A DNA stretch of 49,046 nt from Tieghemiomyces parasiticus (taxonomy: Eukaryota; Kickxellomycota; Dimargaritomycetes; Dimargaritales; Dimargaritaceae). The translations under genes were made by a program, and so were the position numbers. Positions 13,346-23,346 of this stretch are shown here, piece after piece. Within the stretch, counting starts at the first letter, position 1, and each line of letters begins with the position of its first letter. Below the pieces are notes generated by a model that saw only the letters and a list, made by a program, of their open reading frames with translations, ran no database searches and was not told where the DNA came from. Location of the stretch: the NCBI GenBank assembly GCA_027575765.1, contig JANBPT010000271.1:1-49046 (forward strand), read 5' to 3'.

Positions 13346-16300
13346 GGTGAGCAAGGGTAGATTCGTGTGCTGCGGCACGCGCGCTGCGGATTGTACGAAT
13401 GTGGTGTAAGTGGCCAAAGGTTATGGACAATGAGCAGGCAATTCAATAAGCCTATGCGGGGAGAGAGGTTGATAATGGATGCAGGTATCTGGAAAGTATA
13501 TTGACAGCAGGGCCATAACTTAAGTCAACGGTAGTCCTAGGAAACAATATTGGGAAAAGGAAGGGAGAGGAACCGCTGTGGTAGCGACAACAGCGGGATA
13601 CTGGCAATGGCTGCCTGGTGGAACAGTTCAAATGCCAGCCATGTGGTTGACCAACAGAATAACCATACGTATCCCAGTCTTCGTCAGCTCTTCCTTAAGC
13701 CACCTTGTAATTACCTACAAGCACATTGGCTGCAGGACACGTAGTTAACAGGGGAGGAGGTTTTTGACATCTGCACTCGCCACGATCGCATGTTAACCCC
13801 ACGTATCAGCGATGGCCGTGATCGGTATATTTTTCTTACTGTACCCAGTTGTTTCTATTGGCTGTAGTCAAGGGTTTGCCGGGAGGTGAGAGAGAGAGGA
13901 GATTGGGCCTAAGGAAGGCCAGAAAATGTCTAAGCCGCACATATTATGCAGGAGAAGCTGCACGCCAGGTCCCAACACCCGTGGTGATAGAAGACAATAT
14001 TCGGCAGGCATGGCGGGCGGCCATTTCTACCTTGTCTAAATCGGCGGTTCATTGTGTCAATTGGAACAAGCAGCCATCCCGAGTGGCTGCGTCAACACGT
14101 TGTCAGGGTACTCTCGAGTGAGGAAGTCTAAACCCTGCCTAATATTCCTCCTTTGACCTGCTAGCAAAAGAGGTACCCCCCTCCTACGCGCACTTGTAGT
14201 TCGCAAGGTGCGTATCGGGAGTCGGGATCGCCGACTGGAACGAACCGTGAGGCGGTAAGGGGGACTGGAGGCGTAGTCAGTGGTTCAGGGGCTCCGTGTC
14301 GTGACTGCCGTGCGTTGGGTGACACCGACTGGGGGACGCTAGCCTTCCTGGGGTGGGCCCGTGTGAACGATCTTATGCAACTCTCGCACGTAGTATCCCT
14401 CTCTCGCTCTCTCTATATATCCCAAGAGCCAGTAATGATAACCATCGCCTGATATGCCCAGTATAAAGAAAATCATCCCATTCGTGATTCAGGGATATGA
14501 AGCGACTGACCGTACAGTTTGGCTCAGACCGAGCGATATCTGACGAGTTGACGAGCTGTTGGGAGGACTAGAGGAACTAAGCACACTTTCCTTAGGGTAA
14601 CGTGACTGTTCACGCGGGAACACCGGCCCGCTATCCTTATCGTGTCAAGTAATGGCAGTGCAGCCGTCGTAAGTGGACCTACGTTGCCCCCCCCCGAACG
14701 GGCTCGTGCGACGTGTCCCTGGGTGATTGCGCCGCGGGGCGCCCTTGGAGAGTAGATGGAGGAGGGAGAAATACGGAGTGTCCCCGCGGTTGGGTTGTAC
14801 TAGCAGACTCGCTTCTCCGCCGTCACATAGGCACGCCTATGGGAAGTCTCGGAACCGATGTCGTTTGGGATAAGAGCGCAGTAAATAGGCTGTATCAACC
14901 AAGATAAGCAACCTGATCCTACCAACGGGCTCCTTGTACCTGATTCCACTATTTTATTAGCAACAAGTAATGGTTGCTCCATAGTCTAGGCGACGACGAC
15001 AATGCCAGCAACAATTAGAGTGCCACTGTGACAGACCCGCCTCTTCCTCCAAGCGCCCACTACAGACTCATCTGGGGGATCGAGTCAGGCTACACGTCGT
15101 CCCAAACTACGATACCCACGCTTCCTTTCTTACACTATCTATCCGTACGACGTAGGCGTGGTGTGGGTTTAGAACACCTCCTTTAAAGCCGCCTAATCCA
15201 AATTACGGCATGCAGCAAAGCATGTTTCAAGCTTACGAAAAAAGATTGAATTGGATGGGAGTAAGTAAATCAGGGCCGTCACGGTAAACAGATCAATGCC
15301 CTCCGGGATACAGTGTGTATCCATATGACTGCTCTTTCAGATTTGATTGTCGTCGGTGCCTATAACGTGCGCGCTGGCCACGAGAGGATCAGATCCCCGG
15401 CATCCTGGACAAGGCTCAGATGAGCGGAACTGATACAGCACTGCTAATAAATTCCCATGAAACGTACTGGCCGCCTTCGGCCCAGGATCAGATGACTATT
15501 TACGCCAGTCATGGAGGATTATGAAAAGGAAGCAGTGGACCCTGGTATCCCCAGTTTCTGGTAGCTATTGGGAAAGGCAGCCTATTCACGGCCGCACCCC
15601 CAGGCCCCCCACTAGACCCTATGGGTGGCCAGGTAGGTGAAGACCAAGGCGGTAGTCCGTGCCGACCCCCGCCTCTTTAGCCTACCAGGTTCTGGCTGCA
15701 AGGGTCAGGGTAGTCCGTGTTCACCTGCCAAAGCCACGCAAGGTGACTATTGCCAGGGGTTCAGATAGAAAACGTGGCGGCACTTGTGCAGGTGTTCTTT
15801 TTTGCATGAGAATCAATTATATCCGTGCTTTCGGCCGGTAGTAGATAAAATAGCAGTGGATATCTCCATTTCTGGTTGGTCAGCGATTCATAACGGCGGT
15901 TTGGAGACTCAACTGGCTTCAATATTTCATAAGCTATACCCATAAAACCATAGCGAAGGCTTTGAACCAGCTCATGGATGCCAACGCGAGGAGTGGGCGG
16001 GGGTTCGACAAGGATGGCCTATTTTACCTCCTTTGCGCCGCGTGCAACGTCGTACCCGTGACGGCTTCAACTTCAATCCACGGCCGCCAACCGGGGGAGG
16101 GGCGACCCCCGAGGCGAACTAGAGATGGTAGGAAGCATCCACAGTCCGCAGCACCTGCTTCCCAATCCCGCCACCCCCACCGCCACCAGGGAGCGCGCGG
16201 TGAGACTGTACATCCCTACTAAGCTGCTTCCAGTGCTTCCACCTCACCCTATCCGATTTTTTGTTCGTTTCTCTGAGTCTTATGCGGCCGTGCGGGACTG

Positions 16301-17875
16301 CTCTCCCTTCGCTTTTTTTAACGTCAGAAGCAAACCAGACTCACAGACACTTACTGGTTTTCTATTGGCTTGCTAGCACCGTTTGTGTAAGGGTAAACAA
16401 GGCACTGGTCTTTGACAGTTGAGTGGACGCGCACTTGTAAGGGCACGCTGGGTTGGGGTTGTACAGAGCCTCATCTTTCTATGTGACCAGATAAGCGGGA
16501 TAAAATTGCGAAGACAATAATACGCCGTCCAGCCGGTTTCTATTTTTCGCTTAGCCGTCGCCTCGTGTTTTCCCGTCTAGAGTGGACTGCTTTATTAGGT
16601 TCCCCCTTAGTGCCTGCTACTCCTTAGCGACTGGTCGATAAAGAACAGGTTTTCGACCACCAGAAATCAGCCAACGGTGGCCTTGACGACGTCCTTTGTA
16701 CTGGTCATCCTTGTGCGACCCTGTACCTGAACTTTTCGACAAATGACAGTCCAAAGGTACAAGCCTTCCGCTTAAACGGAAGGGCGGTGGACGGCCGTTG
16801 TTGGAGTACATCAACCACCGTCGCTTGATTTGAATATACGGTTACGATGTGCGGGATAGGGCAGTCCCAGTGGGCCTCGTAAAACTAGACCTTGTGCGAC
16901 GGCGCCGCCTTGCTGCGCTGGGTATGCGGCGTAAGGGAGGGAAAAAATAGGCGAAGGTTGTCAATGTATCTGGTTTTGGTAAGTAAAATAGTATATTCCG
17001 TGCTCCAAAATACCGGCTAATGCACTGGTTAGAACTAGAGCGGCTGTTATGGTTTAGGCGGAGCTCCTATAGTGCAAGGGGGGCTAGTTGTACATGGCCA
17101 TGATGGGGGAAGACAAGGGAAGTGACCCCGAACCTGTCGAGCGAGATAATGTGTACCTAGCACTCGAGAGAATTATTTTTACTCTGTTCCCTGCAGCGTG
17201 CGGCATGTGGCTCCGACCCACCTGACCGCTCGTGCCTCCTTCCTTGTGCCTGTTTATCGACTAATCAACACCGGCTGGACTGCTCTCGCGACCATTAGAA
17301 ATACGGAAAAAAAGAGGATCTCCTGATGACTTCTGTACCCTAGCCCCCTCACATTGCTCGGTTGTGGTGGGCGACTATGTCGTGGACGATTAGCTATAAA
17401 ACCCCGATTCGCCCACCTACCTCCTATCTCCAGTATAGCTGATCCATATCCTCTCCCCAGGTTAAATTCTCGAGGTCCTGGTCGTTCTACCCATCGCCTT
17501 ATATAGTCGTCTTAAGCCCACATCTACTTATTCTACCGCCCTTGTATCTCTCAACAGCCGATCACTGCGCTCAGATTCGCCCGCATTACCCTTCGTTGCC
17601 GTGACATCTATCCCAAAGCCAGCCGATCGTATATACACATCCGACTCTGCCTGTCCAAAAGAACTGCCGCCTACCTGGCCTATTGTTCTTATTTCCCAAC
17701 GTTATTTATACCCACTATATTTCACCACTCTACAGTCCAAAAGCCTGTGCTATCCTCATAGAATCGCTGATTTCTATAGTCACTTCTCCCCACCTTCGGT
17801 TCTGTCGTGCCCTTACCACACCGTTCTCGCCTTCCTACCCAATAATAGAGTATCACCCCGGTTTATCGCCATTCA
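13346..17875. other. 4.5 kb gene-free spacer
   Basis: I recognise no coding gene, tRNA or transposon protein here. Open frames do not exceed about 120 codons and show no domain. A run of nine C lies near 14688. The last 450 bases are pyrimidine-rich on the plus strand and hold a TATA-like site (listed separately), consistent with the promoter and leader of the downstream symporter. Confidence 0.45.
17395..17401 (+). promoter_or_regulatory. TATA-like box upstream of the SLC1 symporter
   Basis: TATAAAA lies 475 nt before the symporter ATG and is followed by a pyrimidine-rich stretch. It is a reasonable core promoter if the 5' leader is long, but other TA-rich sites nearer the gene (about 17499 and 17703) compete with it. 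Confidence 0.35.
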
Positions 17876-19300
17876 ATGGACCTTACCGATCACAGTACTA
17901 CCCGCAAACCCAGCGCCCTCAAGACCGCCGGCCGCATTGTCACCGCTCCGCTACGCATCCTAAAGAAATGTCTTGCCAAGACCAATCTCACCTTTTGGAT
18001 CATCGTGTCCGTGGTGATCGGTATCCTTCTCGGTAAATTCGCCCCGGACTTCGCTGTGCGCCTCAGTCCGTTTGCCGAGGTGTTCATCCACATGGTGAAG
18101 TGCCTGGTTACCCCGCTGATTTTCTCCACCCTTGTGGTGGGTATCGCCGGCCACGGTGACGACCTGAAAGCTGTGGGCCGCCTCGCCCTCAAGAGTTTCA
18201 TCTACTTTGAGGTCGTCACCACCCTCGCTCTGGTGGTGGGCTTGGTCTTCGTCAATGTTTTCAAACCTGGCCAGGGCGTCAACCTTAGCAATGCGTCCAC
18301 GAAGGATGGTGAGGCCCTGAGTAAGCACGACCTGGGCTGGGAGTCGGAACTCCTCAAAATAGTGCCCACCAGCTTCTATGACGCCGCTGCCAAGAACGAC
18401 GTTCTGGGTATCGTATTCTGTGCCATTGTGTTCTCGATCGCCCTTATCCAGCTCAAGACCCGCGAGCACCGCGTGACCATGATCGGGTTTTTAGACAGCC
18501 TGGCCGCCACAATGTTCAATGTCACTAGCATTGCCATGTTGTTCGCGCCCATCGGTATCGGCGCCGCGCTGGCCACCACCATCGGCCAGAACGGGCTGGA
18601 GGTACTCATCAACCTAGGCAAACTGGTCGGCTGCCTCTACGGCGCTCTGATCGGGTTCATCTTGATTGTTCTATTCCCGATTGCCCTCCTCGCCCGTGTA
18701 CCCATCATGTCCTTCCTACGGGCCGTAGGCCGTCCCTTCCTCATTGCTTTCACCAGTGCGTCATCGGAAGCCGCTCTGCCGATCTCCATGGAGAATCTGC
18801 AGAACATGGGTGTCCCGAAGAACATCGTGGCCTTTGTGTTGCCCGCCGGTTACTCTTTTAATCTCGATGGCACTACTCTGTACCTATCCTTGGCTGGTGT
18901 GTTTGCCGCCCAGGCTGGTAATGTTGACTTCCCGCTCAGCCAGCAAATCGCCATGATGGTGACCCTCATCCTGACCAGTAAGGGCGTGGCTGCCATTCCG
19001 CGCGCCTCGCTCATTGTTCTGTCGGCCGCCCTCGCCCAATTTAACCTCCCCCTTGAGGCGATTGCTGTGATTATGGGTGTCGATGCATTCATGGACATGG
19101 CCCGTACTTCCGTCAACGTCTTTGGTAACTGCCTGGCCGCCGTCGTCATTGCCCGCTGGGAGGGTGTTTTCCCCCATGTCCCCCCAGCTGCTGATGCGGA
19201 GGGTGAGTCCGAGAAGTTCATTACCGAAAAGGACCTGGAGGCCGATACTGTGTCCAAAGACATTGACATTGAGAGTGTCAACTCGGTCACCAAGCGCTAG
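17876..19300 (+). CDS. SLC1/DAACS-family glutamate or C4-dicarboxylate symporter
   Basis: This intronless gene encodes a 474-residue membrane carrier with the complete SLC1 elevator fold. Visible landmarks are the HP1 serine-rich loop TSASSEAALP (293-302), the TM7 signature SFNLDGTTLY (327-336), the HP2 loop TSKGVAAIP (367-375) and TM8 DAFMDMARTSVNVFGN (403-418). Aligned by eye to archaeal GltPh, Asp403, Asp407, Arg410, Thr411 and Asn414 are kept, but the Na+-site Asp405 is Asn418 here. Arg410 fits an acidic substrate such as glutamate, aspartate or a C4-dicarboxylate. The N-terminal 35 residues and the acidic C-terminal tail (about 430-474) are cytosolic. The compact, bacterial-like core lacks the long insertions of animal EAATs. 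A plasma-membrane uptake role is likely, and coupling may be to protons rather than Na+. The start is the first ATG giving the full TM1. Confidence 0.93.
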   Translation: MDLTDHSTTRKPSALKTAGRIVTAPLRILKKCLAKTNLTFWIIVSVVIGILLGKFAPDFAVRLSPFAEVFIHMVKCLVTPLIFSTLVVGIAGHGDDLKAVGRLALKSFIYFEVVTTLALVVGLVFVNVFKPGQGVNLSNASTKDGEALSKHDLGWESELLKIVPTSFYDAAAKNDVLGIVFCAIVFSIALIQLKTREHRVTMIGFLDSLAATMFNVTSIAMLFAPIGIGAALATTIGQNGLEVLINLGKLVGCLYGALIGFILIVLFPIALLARVPIMSFLRAVGRPFLIAFTSASSEAALPISMENLQNMGVPKNIVAFVLPAGYSFNLDGTTLYLSLAGVFAAQAGNVDFPLSQQIAMMVTLILTSKGVAAIPRASLIVLSAALAQFNLPLEAIAVIMGVDAFMDMARTSVNVFGNCLAAVVIARWEGVFPHVPPAADAEGESEKFITEKDLEADTVSKDIDIESVNSVTKR

Positions 19301-20091
19301 AAAGACCTTGAGTGGGCGTTCACGGGGCGGATCGTGGTGGACTAGATATCGTCGTTGAACGGAGAGGAATTCTCGACGCAAGGCATCGCGTGTATACTAA
19401 AACGCCAGCACTTCACTTTCTTTCCTGTATTTTTTGATTTATTTTCCAGTCTTGGGGTTGCCCAATTGCTTACCAGGGCCTGCCTAGACAGATCCAGTAA
19501 CTACATCCTTACTCTTGGCTACCTAGCAATAACGATTACCATAACGTCCTTTTTGGTGGTCTCTGTAACGTCTTCCATTACCTTTATATTTTGGTGCCGC
19601 ATGATCTAGATGGCCTCGTTCCAGTCGAACATATTTTTACCGGTACTCGCTTCTGCTTTTAGTTTCCATACTCAATTTTGAAATGACCTAATACATTATG
19701 TCAAACCTTACCGTTCAGGACTAAAATATAATTAAGCTAGCGTCAACCGCTTGTCGGTCTAACGGAAACGGTCAGGGTTGGACCCCATCGCCTTATGAGG
19801 CTCTACGGCGAATTTCAAATGTCACTAGCTCGCGTGGCACTCTACTGGTTCTAGGTGACAGCCGCGTCAGCCACTGTAAGGTACACTACCTATATGCTTC
19901 AATTCAGGGGCGACTAATCCAGACGCAGCTCCGGTTAGCGACTCACCCGCACCTCTCAACCACCGGCCGATCTTGAGGATCCCACCAGGCCACATAAACG
20001 GAGTTGTTCCCCTGTTAACCTTCTGATTCGCAACTCGCCCCGCCTTTGCATTTGCCCCTACTACAATCCCGTCATTCCGATCGCACCCACC
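19301..20091. other. Spacer between symporter and IleRS genes
   Basis: This 0.8 kb spacer has no recognisable gene. It must contain the 3' end of the symporter and the promoter of the tRNA synthetase. The open frame of 84 codons near 19355 is AT-rich in its second half and has no family match I know. No canonical AATAAA is seen soon after the symporter stop. Confidence 0.5.
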
Positions 20092-23000
20092 ATGCTCCTC
20101 TGCGGCCGGCTAGCCTCCCGGGCGTCCCGACTGCCGATCGCCACGGGCGCCCGGAGCCACTACTGTCGCCACGCCAGCACAGGAAATTCCAAAGTGTACA
20201 ATCAAACACTCCGCCTCCCACAGACTGACTTCCCGCAGCGACCCCAACGGCCCGCCAACTACGCGGCGACGAGCCGCCACCTGGCCGACCAGATCTACGC
20301 GTGGCAGTTGGCCAATAACCCTGGCCCACAGTTCATTCTGCACGACGGGCCGCCCTACGCTAACGGCGATCTGCACTTGGGCCACGCCCTTAACCGGATC
20401 ACTAAGGATATTATCAACCGGTACCAGGTCCTCCGAGGCCGGCGCGTCCGATACATCCCTGGATGGGACTGCCACGGCTTGCCCATTGAGTTAAAGGCCC
20501 TCGCCAAGTTGGGTACCGCCAACGGGAAGGCCCCCGCGACCGACGCAGGTGACGGTGCCGCGGCATCTCTAGACCCGCTCAAGATCCGCCGCGTGGCTCG
20601 TAAGACTGCCCTGACCACGCTCGAGGCCCAAAAACGCGAGCTTCAGGAGTGGGGCGTCCTGGCCGACTGGGACGTGGTCTACCGGACCCTCGATCTGGAC
20701 TACGAGGTCCGTCAGCTCGGTGTATTCCGGACCATGGTGGAAAAGGGGCTGATTTACCGTCGCACCCGCCCCGTGTACTGGTCTCCATCATCCCGGACCG
20801 CCCTGGCCGAGGCCGAGCTTGAATACAAGGCGGATCACCGTAGCCAGTCTGCCTACGTTCGGTTCCCCATGACGGTGGACGCCACATTGGCCAAACGGCT
20901 CGGCGTGCAGCTTCAAACGTTGCACAATCGGCCTGTTTACGCCCTAATCTGGACGACCACTCCGTGGACCCTACCAGCCAACCGCGCGATCGCTGTCCAC
21001 TCAGAGATCGAATATGTTCTGGTGGACCCGTCGTCGTCCGGGCACGACGGAATTACCACCCCACAGGCTGGTGACACCGGCCCAGGACCACTCTACATCG
21101 TGGCCAAGGCCCGCCTAGCTGATCTGAGTGCTAAGCTCGGCCTTCCCGCCGGCTCCCCCGGCTTGACCACCGTTGCCGGCTCTCATCTAGTGGGCCTGAC
21201 CTACCTGCATCCGCTCAATGAAACCATTCTCCCGGTCATTGCCGCATCCTACGTGACGGCGGACTCGGGCACGGGTCTCGTACATACGGCCCCGGGCCAC
21301 GGGTTAGAAGATTACGAGGCTTGCTTGGCCTTAGGTATCCCGGCCTATGCTCCCGTAGACGACCGGGGCTGCTTCACGGCGGAAGCCGGCCCGGCCCTCA
21401 TCGGTAAAGCCGTGCTCACGGAGGGCAACCGGGCCGTGCTCGACCTTCTCACCGCCGCGGGGGCCCTCCTGCACCGGGAAACCATCGTGCACAGTTATCC
21501 GTATGACTGGCGTAGCAAGCAGCCGGTGATCCAACGTGCTACCCCGCAATGGTTTGCCAACCTGCACAGCATCCAGACCCCGGCCATCCGGGCTCTCGAC
21601 GCTGTCGCCGCCTTACCCACCTCCTCCATCACGCGCTTGCAAGGATACGTAGCCGGTCGCAAGGAATGGTGTATCTCGCGGCAGCGCGCCTGGGGCGTGC
21701 CCATCCCGGTGTTGTACAATGAGGCCACCGGGGAGGCACTCTGTACAGCCGCAACCATAGACCACATCATTGGTGTCCTCCAGGAGCGCGGAACCGACGC
21801 CTGGTGGTATGGCTCCGTCGTCGATTTCATTCCGCCGGCCTACCGTAATGACGGCCAGACATACCGCCGGGGCACCGACACCATGGATGTGTGGTTCGAC
21901 AGCGGTACATCATGGACGCTCCTCGAGGCGTTCCGTCCACCGGCTGACCAGGACCCACAGCCCCTGGCCGACCTGTATCTCGAAGGGAGTGATCAGCACC
22001 GCGGGTGGTTCCAGTCCTCACTGCTGACCGCGATCGCCACCACCGGCCGGGCACCCTTCCGTAAATTGGTTACTCACGGGTTCACGCTGGACGCCGAGGG
22101 CCGCAAAATGTCGAAATCCCTGGGCAATGTCATTGACCCACGGACGGTGGTTCAAGGTGGGGCCGACCGTCGGCGGCAACCGGCGCTGGGCATCGACGGC
22201 CTCCGGCTATGGGTCGCGTCGACCGAGTACACTAAGGACGTCACCGTGAGCGACCAGGCGTTGGTCACCGTGGGGGATACCCTGCGCAAGTTCCGCAACA
22301 CTGCACGGTTCATGCTGGGCAACCTCGATACTGGCACGGTCGGCGAGACCAACGAGGTCATCACGGACGTGGATCGCTACGCCCTCCTAGAACTGAACGA
22401 CTTTTTGGCGCAGGCCACCGCAGCCTACGACGCCCTGGCCTTCAACAAGGTGTATCAGCACCTGGCTCGGTTCACCAATGCGTTCCTATCTGCGTTCTAT
22501 TTTGATATCACCAAGGACCGGTTATATGCCGAGGCCCCCGCCAGTTCTCGCCGGAGATCGACCCAGGTCGTGCTCCACCATCTGCTGCGTGGTTATGCCA
22601 GCGTCTTGGCCCCGCTCACGATTCATCTGGCTGAAGAGATTCACCATCATCACCAGAAACGAGTTTCGGAACCGTCTCCGTCACCGACTCCCGCGTCAAC
22701 CGTCGAAACTGTCGATTCGAGCATTACGAAGCCGGCGAGCGTTTATGCCCAACCTTGGCCCACGCCAAACCCTGAATGGGAGGACTCCTCGCTACGACAC
22801 ACTTGGCGGGCTCTCCTACCCGTCCGTGACGAGGCTATGTTGGCCTTGGAGCGTGCCCGGCAGGAGAAGCACATCGGACGGTCGCTCGACGCCGATCTGG
22901 TATTCTACGTATCCGAAGGACCCTTGGCCGCTCAATGTCGTGAGGCCGGTCGGTTGTTTAACATGGTACCCGATGACTTGGCTGAGGTGTTCATCGTTTC

Positions 23001-23265
23001 GAACGTCCACCTGACAACCGACCCTGCGGAGTGGCGACGAGGGCAAAGTGAGGGCGCCTATTTGGCGGTAGGCAACACCGTGCCTGTGAATTATCCGGTG
23101 GCCCCCCACCATGGAGTAGTCGAAGGCACTGTACAGGTAGCCGTGCGCCAGGCAACCAAACACAAGTGTCCGCGGTGCTGGCGGTTGTGTAGCGCCGGGG
23201 TCGATGTCCTCTGTCCGCGGTGCCGGGAGGTTGTGGGCGGCATTGAGGACGTTGCTACCGCTTGA
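20092..23265 (+). CDS. ISM1: Isoleucyl-tRNA synthetase, mitochondrial
   Basis: This intronless gene encodes a 1057-residue class I aminoacyl-tRNA synthetase. The N-terminus is rich in Arg, Ser and Ala with few acids, as expected for a mitochondrial presequence (about 1-30). The HIGH-type motif is HLGH at 95-98 after HDGPPYANGD. The connective editing domain shows WTTTPWTLPANRAI (287-300) and GTGLVHTAPGHGLEDYEA (393-410), whose Asp is expected to act in hydrolysing mischarged Val-tRNA. KMSKS is at 672-676. The anticodon-binding region follows, and the C-terminus carries a zinc-binding CPRC...CPRC pair (1026-1044), as in bacterial and organellar IleRS and unlike the cytosolic form. The enzyme charges mitochondrial tRNA-Ile. 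The start lies in a good context (ACCATG). Length is close to that of yeast Ism1 (about 1000 residues). Confidence 0.96.
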   Translation: MLLCGRLASRASRLPIATGARSHYCRHASTGNSKVYNQTLRLPQTDFPQRPQRPANYAATSRHLADQIYAWQLANNPGPQFILHDGPPYANGDLHLGHALNRITKDIINRYQVLRGRRVRYIPGWDCHGLPIELKALAKLGTANGKAPATDAGDGAAASLDPLKIRRVARKTALTTLEAQKRELQEWGVLADWDVVYRTLDLDYEVRQLGVFRTMVEKGLIYRRTRPVYWSPSSRTALAEAELEYKADHRSQSAYVRFPMTVDATLAKRLGVQLQTLHNRPVYALIWTTTPWTLPANRAIAVHSEIEYVLVDPSSSGHDGITTPQAGDTGPGPLYIVAKARLADLSAKLGLPAGSPGLTTVAGSHLVGLTYLHPLNETILPVIAASYVTADSGTGLVHTAPGHGLEDYEACLALGIPAYAPVDDRGCFTAEAGPALIGKAVLTEGNRAVLDLLTAAGALLHRETIVHSYPYDWRSKQPVIQRATPQWFANLHSIQTPAIRALDAVAALPTSSITRLQGYVAGRKEWCISRQRAWGVPIPVLYNEATGEALCTAATIDHIIGVLQERGTDAWWYGSVVDFIPPAYRNDGQTYRRGTDTMDVWFDSGTSWTLLEAFRPPADQDPQPLADLYLEGSDQHRGWFQSSLLTAIATTGRAPFRKLVTHGFTLDAEGRKMSKSLGNVIDPRTVVQGGADRRRQPALGIDGLRLWVASTEYTKDVTVSDQALVTVGDTLRKFRNTARFMLGNLDTGTVGETNEVITDVDRYALLELNDFLAQATAAYDALAFNKVYQHLARFTNAFLSAFYFDITKDRLYAEAPASSRRRSTQVVLHHLLRGYASVLAPLTIHLAEEIHHHHQKRVSEPSPSPTPASTVETVDSSITKPASVYAQPWPTPNPEWEDSSLRHTWRALLPVRDEAMLALERARQEKHIGRSLDADLVFYVSEGPLAAQCREAGRLFNMVPDDLAEVFIVSNVHLTTDPAEWRRGQSEGAYLAVGNTVPVNYPVAPHHGVVEGTVQVAVRQATKHKCPRCWRLCSAGVDVLCPRCREVVGGIEDVATA

Positions 23266-23340
23266 TACTACATCGCGGGGGTGCTCCACCACAAGTTAAA
23301 CTGCGAAGCAACAACACCTTCGTGGTTCCTGGGTTTTGGA

Positions 23341-23346
23341 AATAAA
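23341..23346 (+). terminator. Poly(A) signal of the IleRS gene
   Basis: A canonical AATAAA lies 76 nt after the IleRS stop codon, in an A-rich stretch followed by T/G-richer sequence. It is well placed for 3' end formation. Confidence 0.6.

Noticed and set aside
13346..13417. Longer ferrochelatase start at 13417
   Set aside because: The codon there is TTG; two ATGs in good context at 13345 and 13342 give a proper mitochondrial presequence.
13346..17875. Searched as a possible transposon or degraded gene because of its length
   Set aside because: No reverse transcriptase, integrase or transposase motif, no terminal repeats and no long frames were visible by eye.
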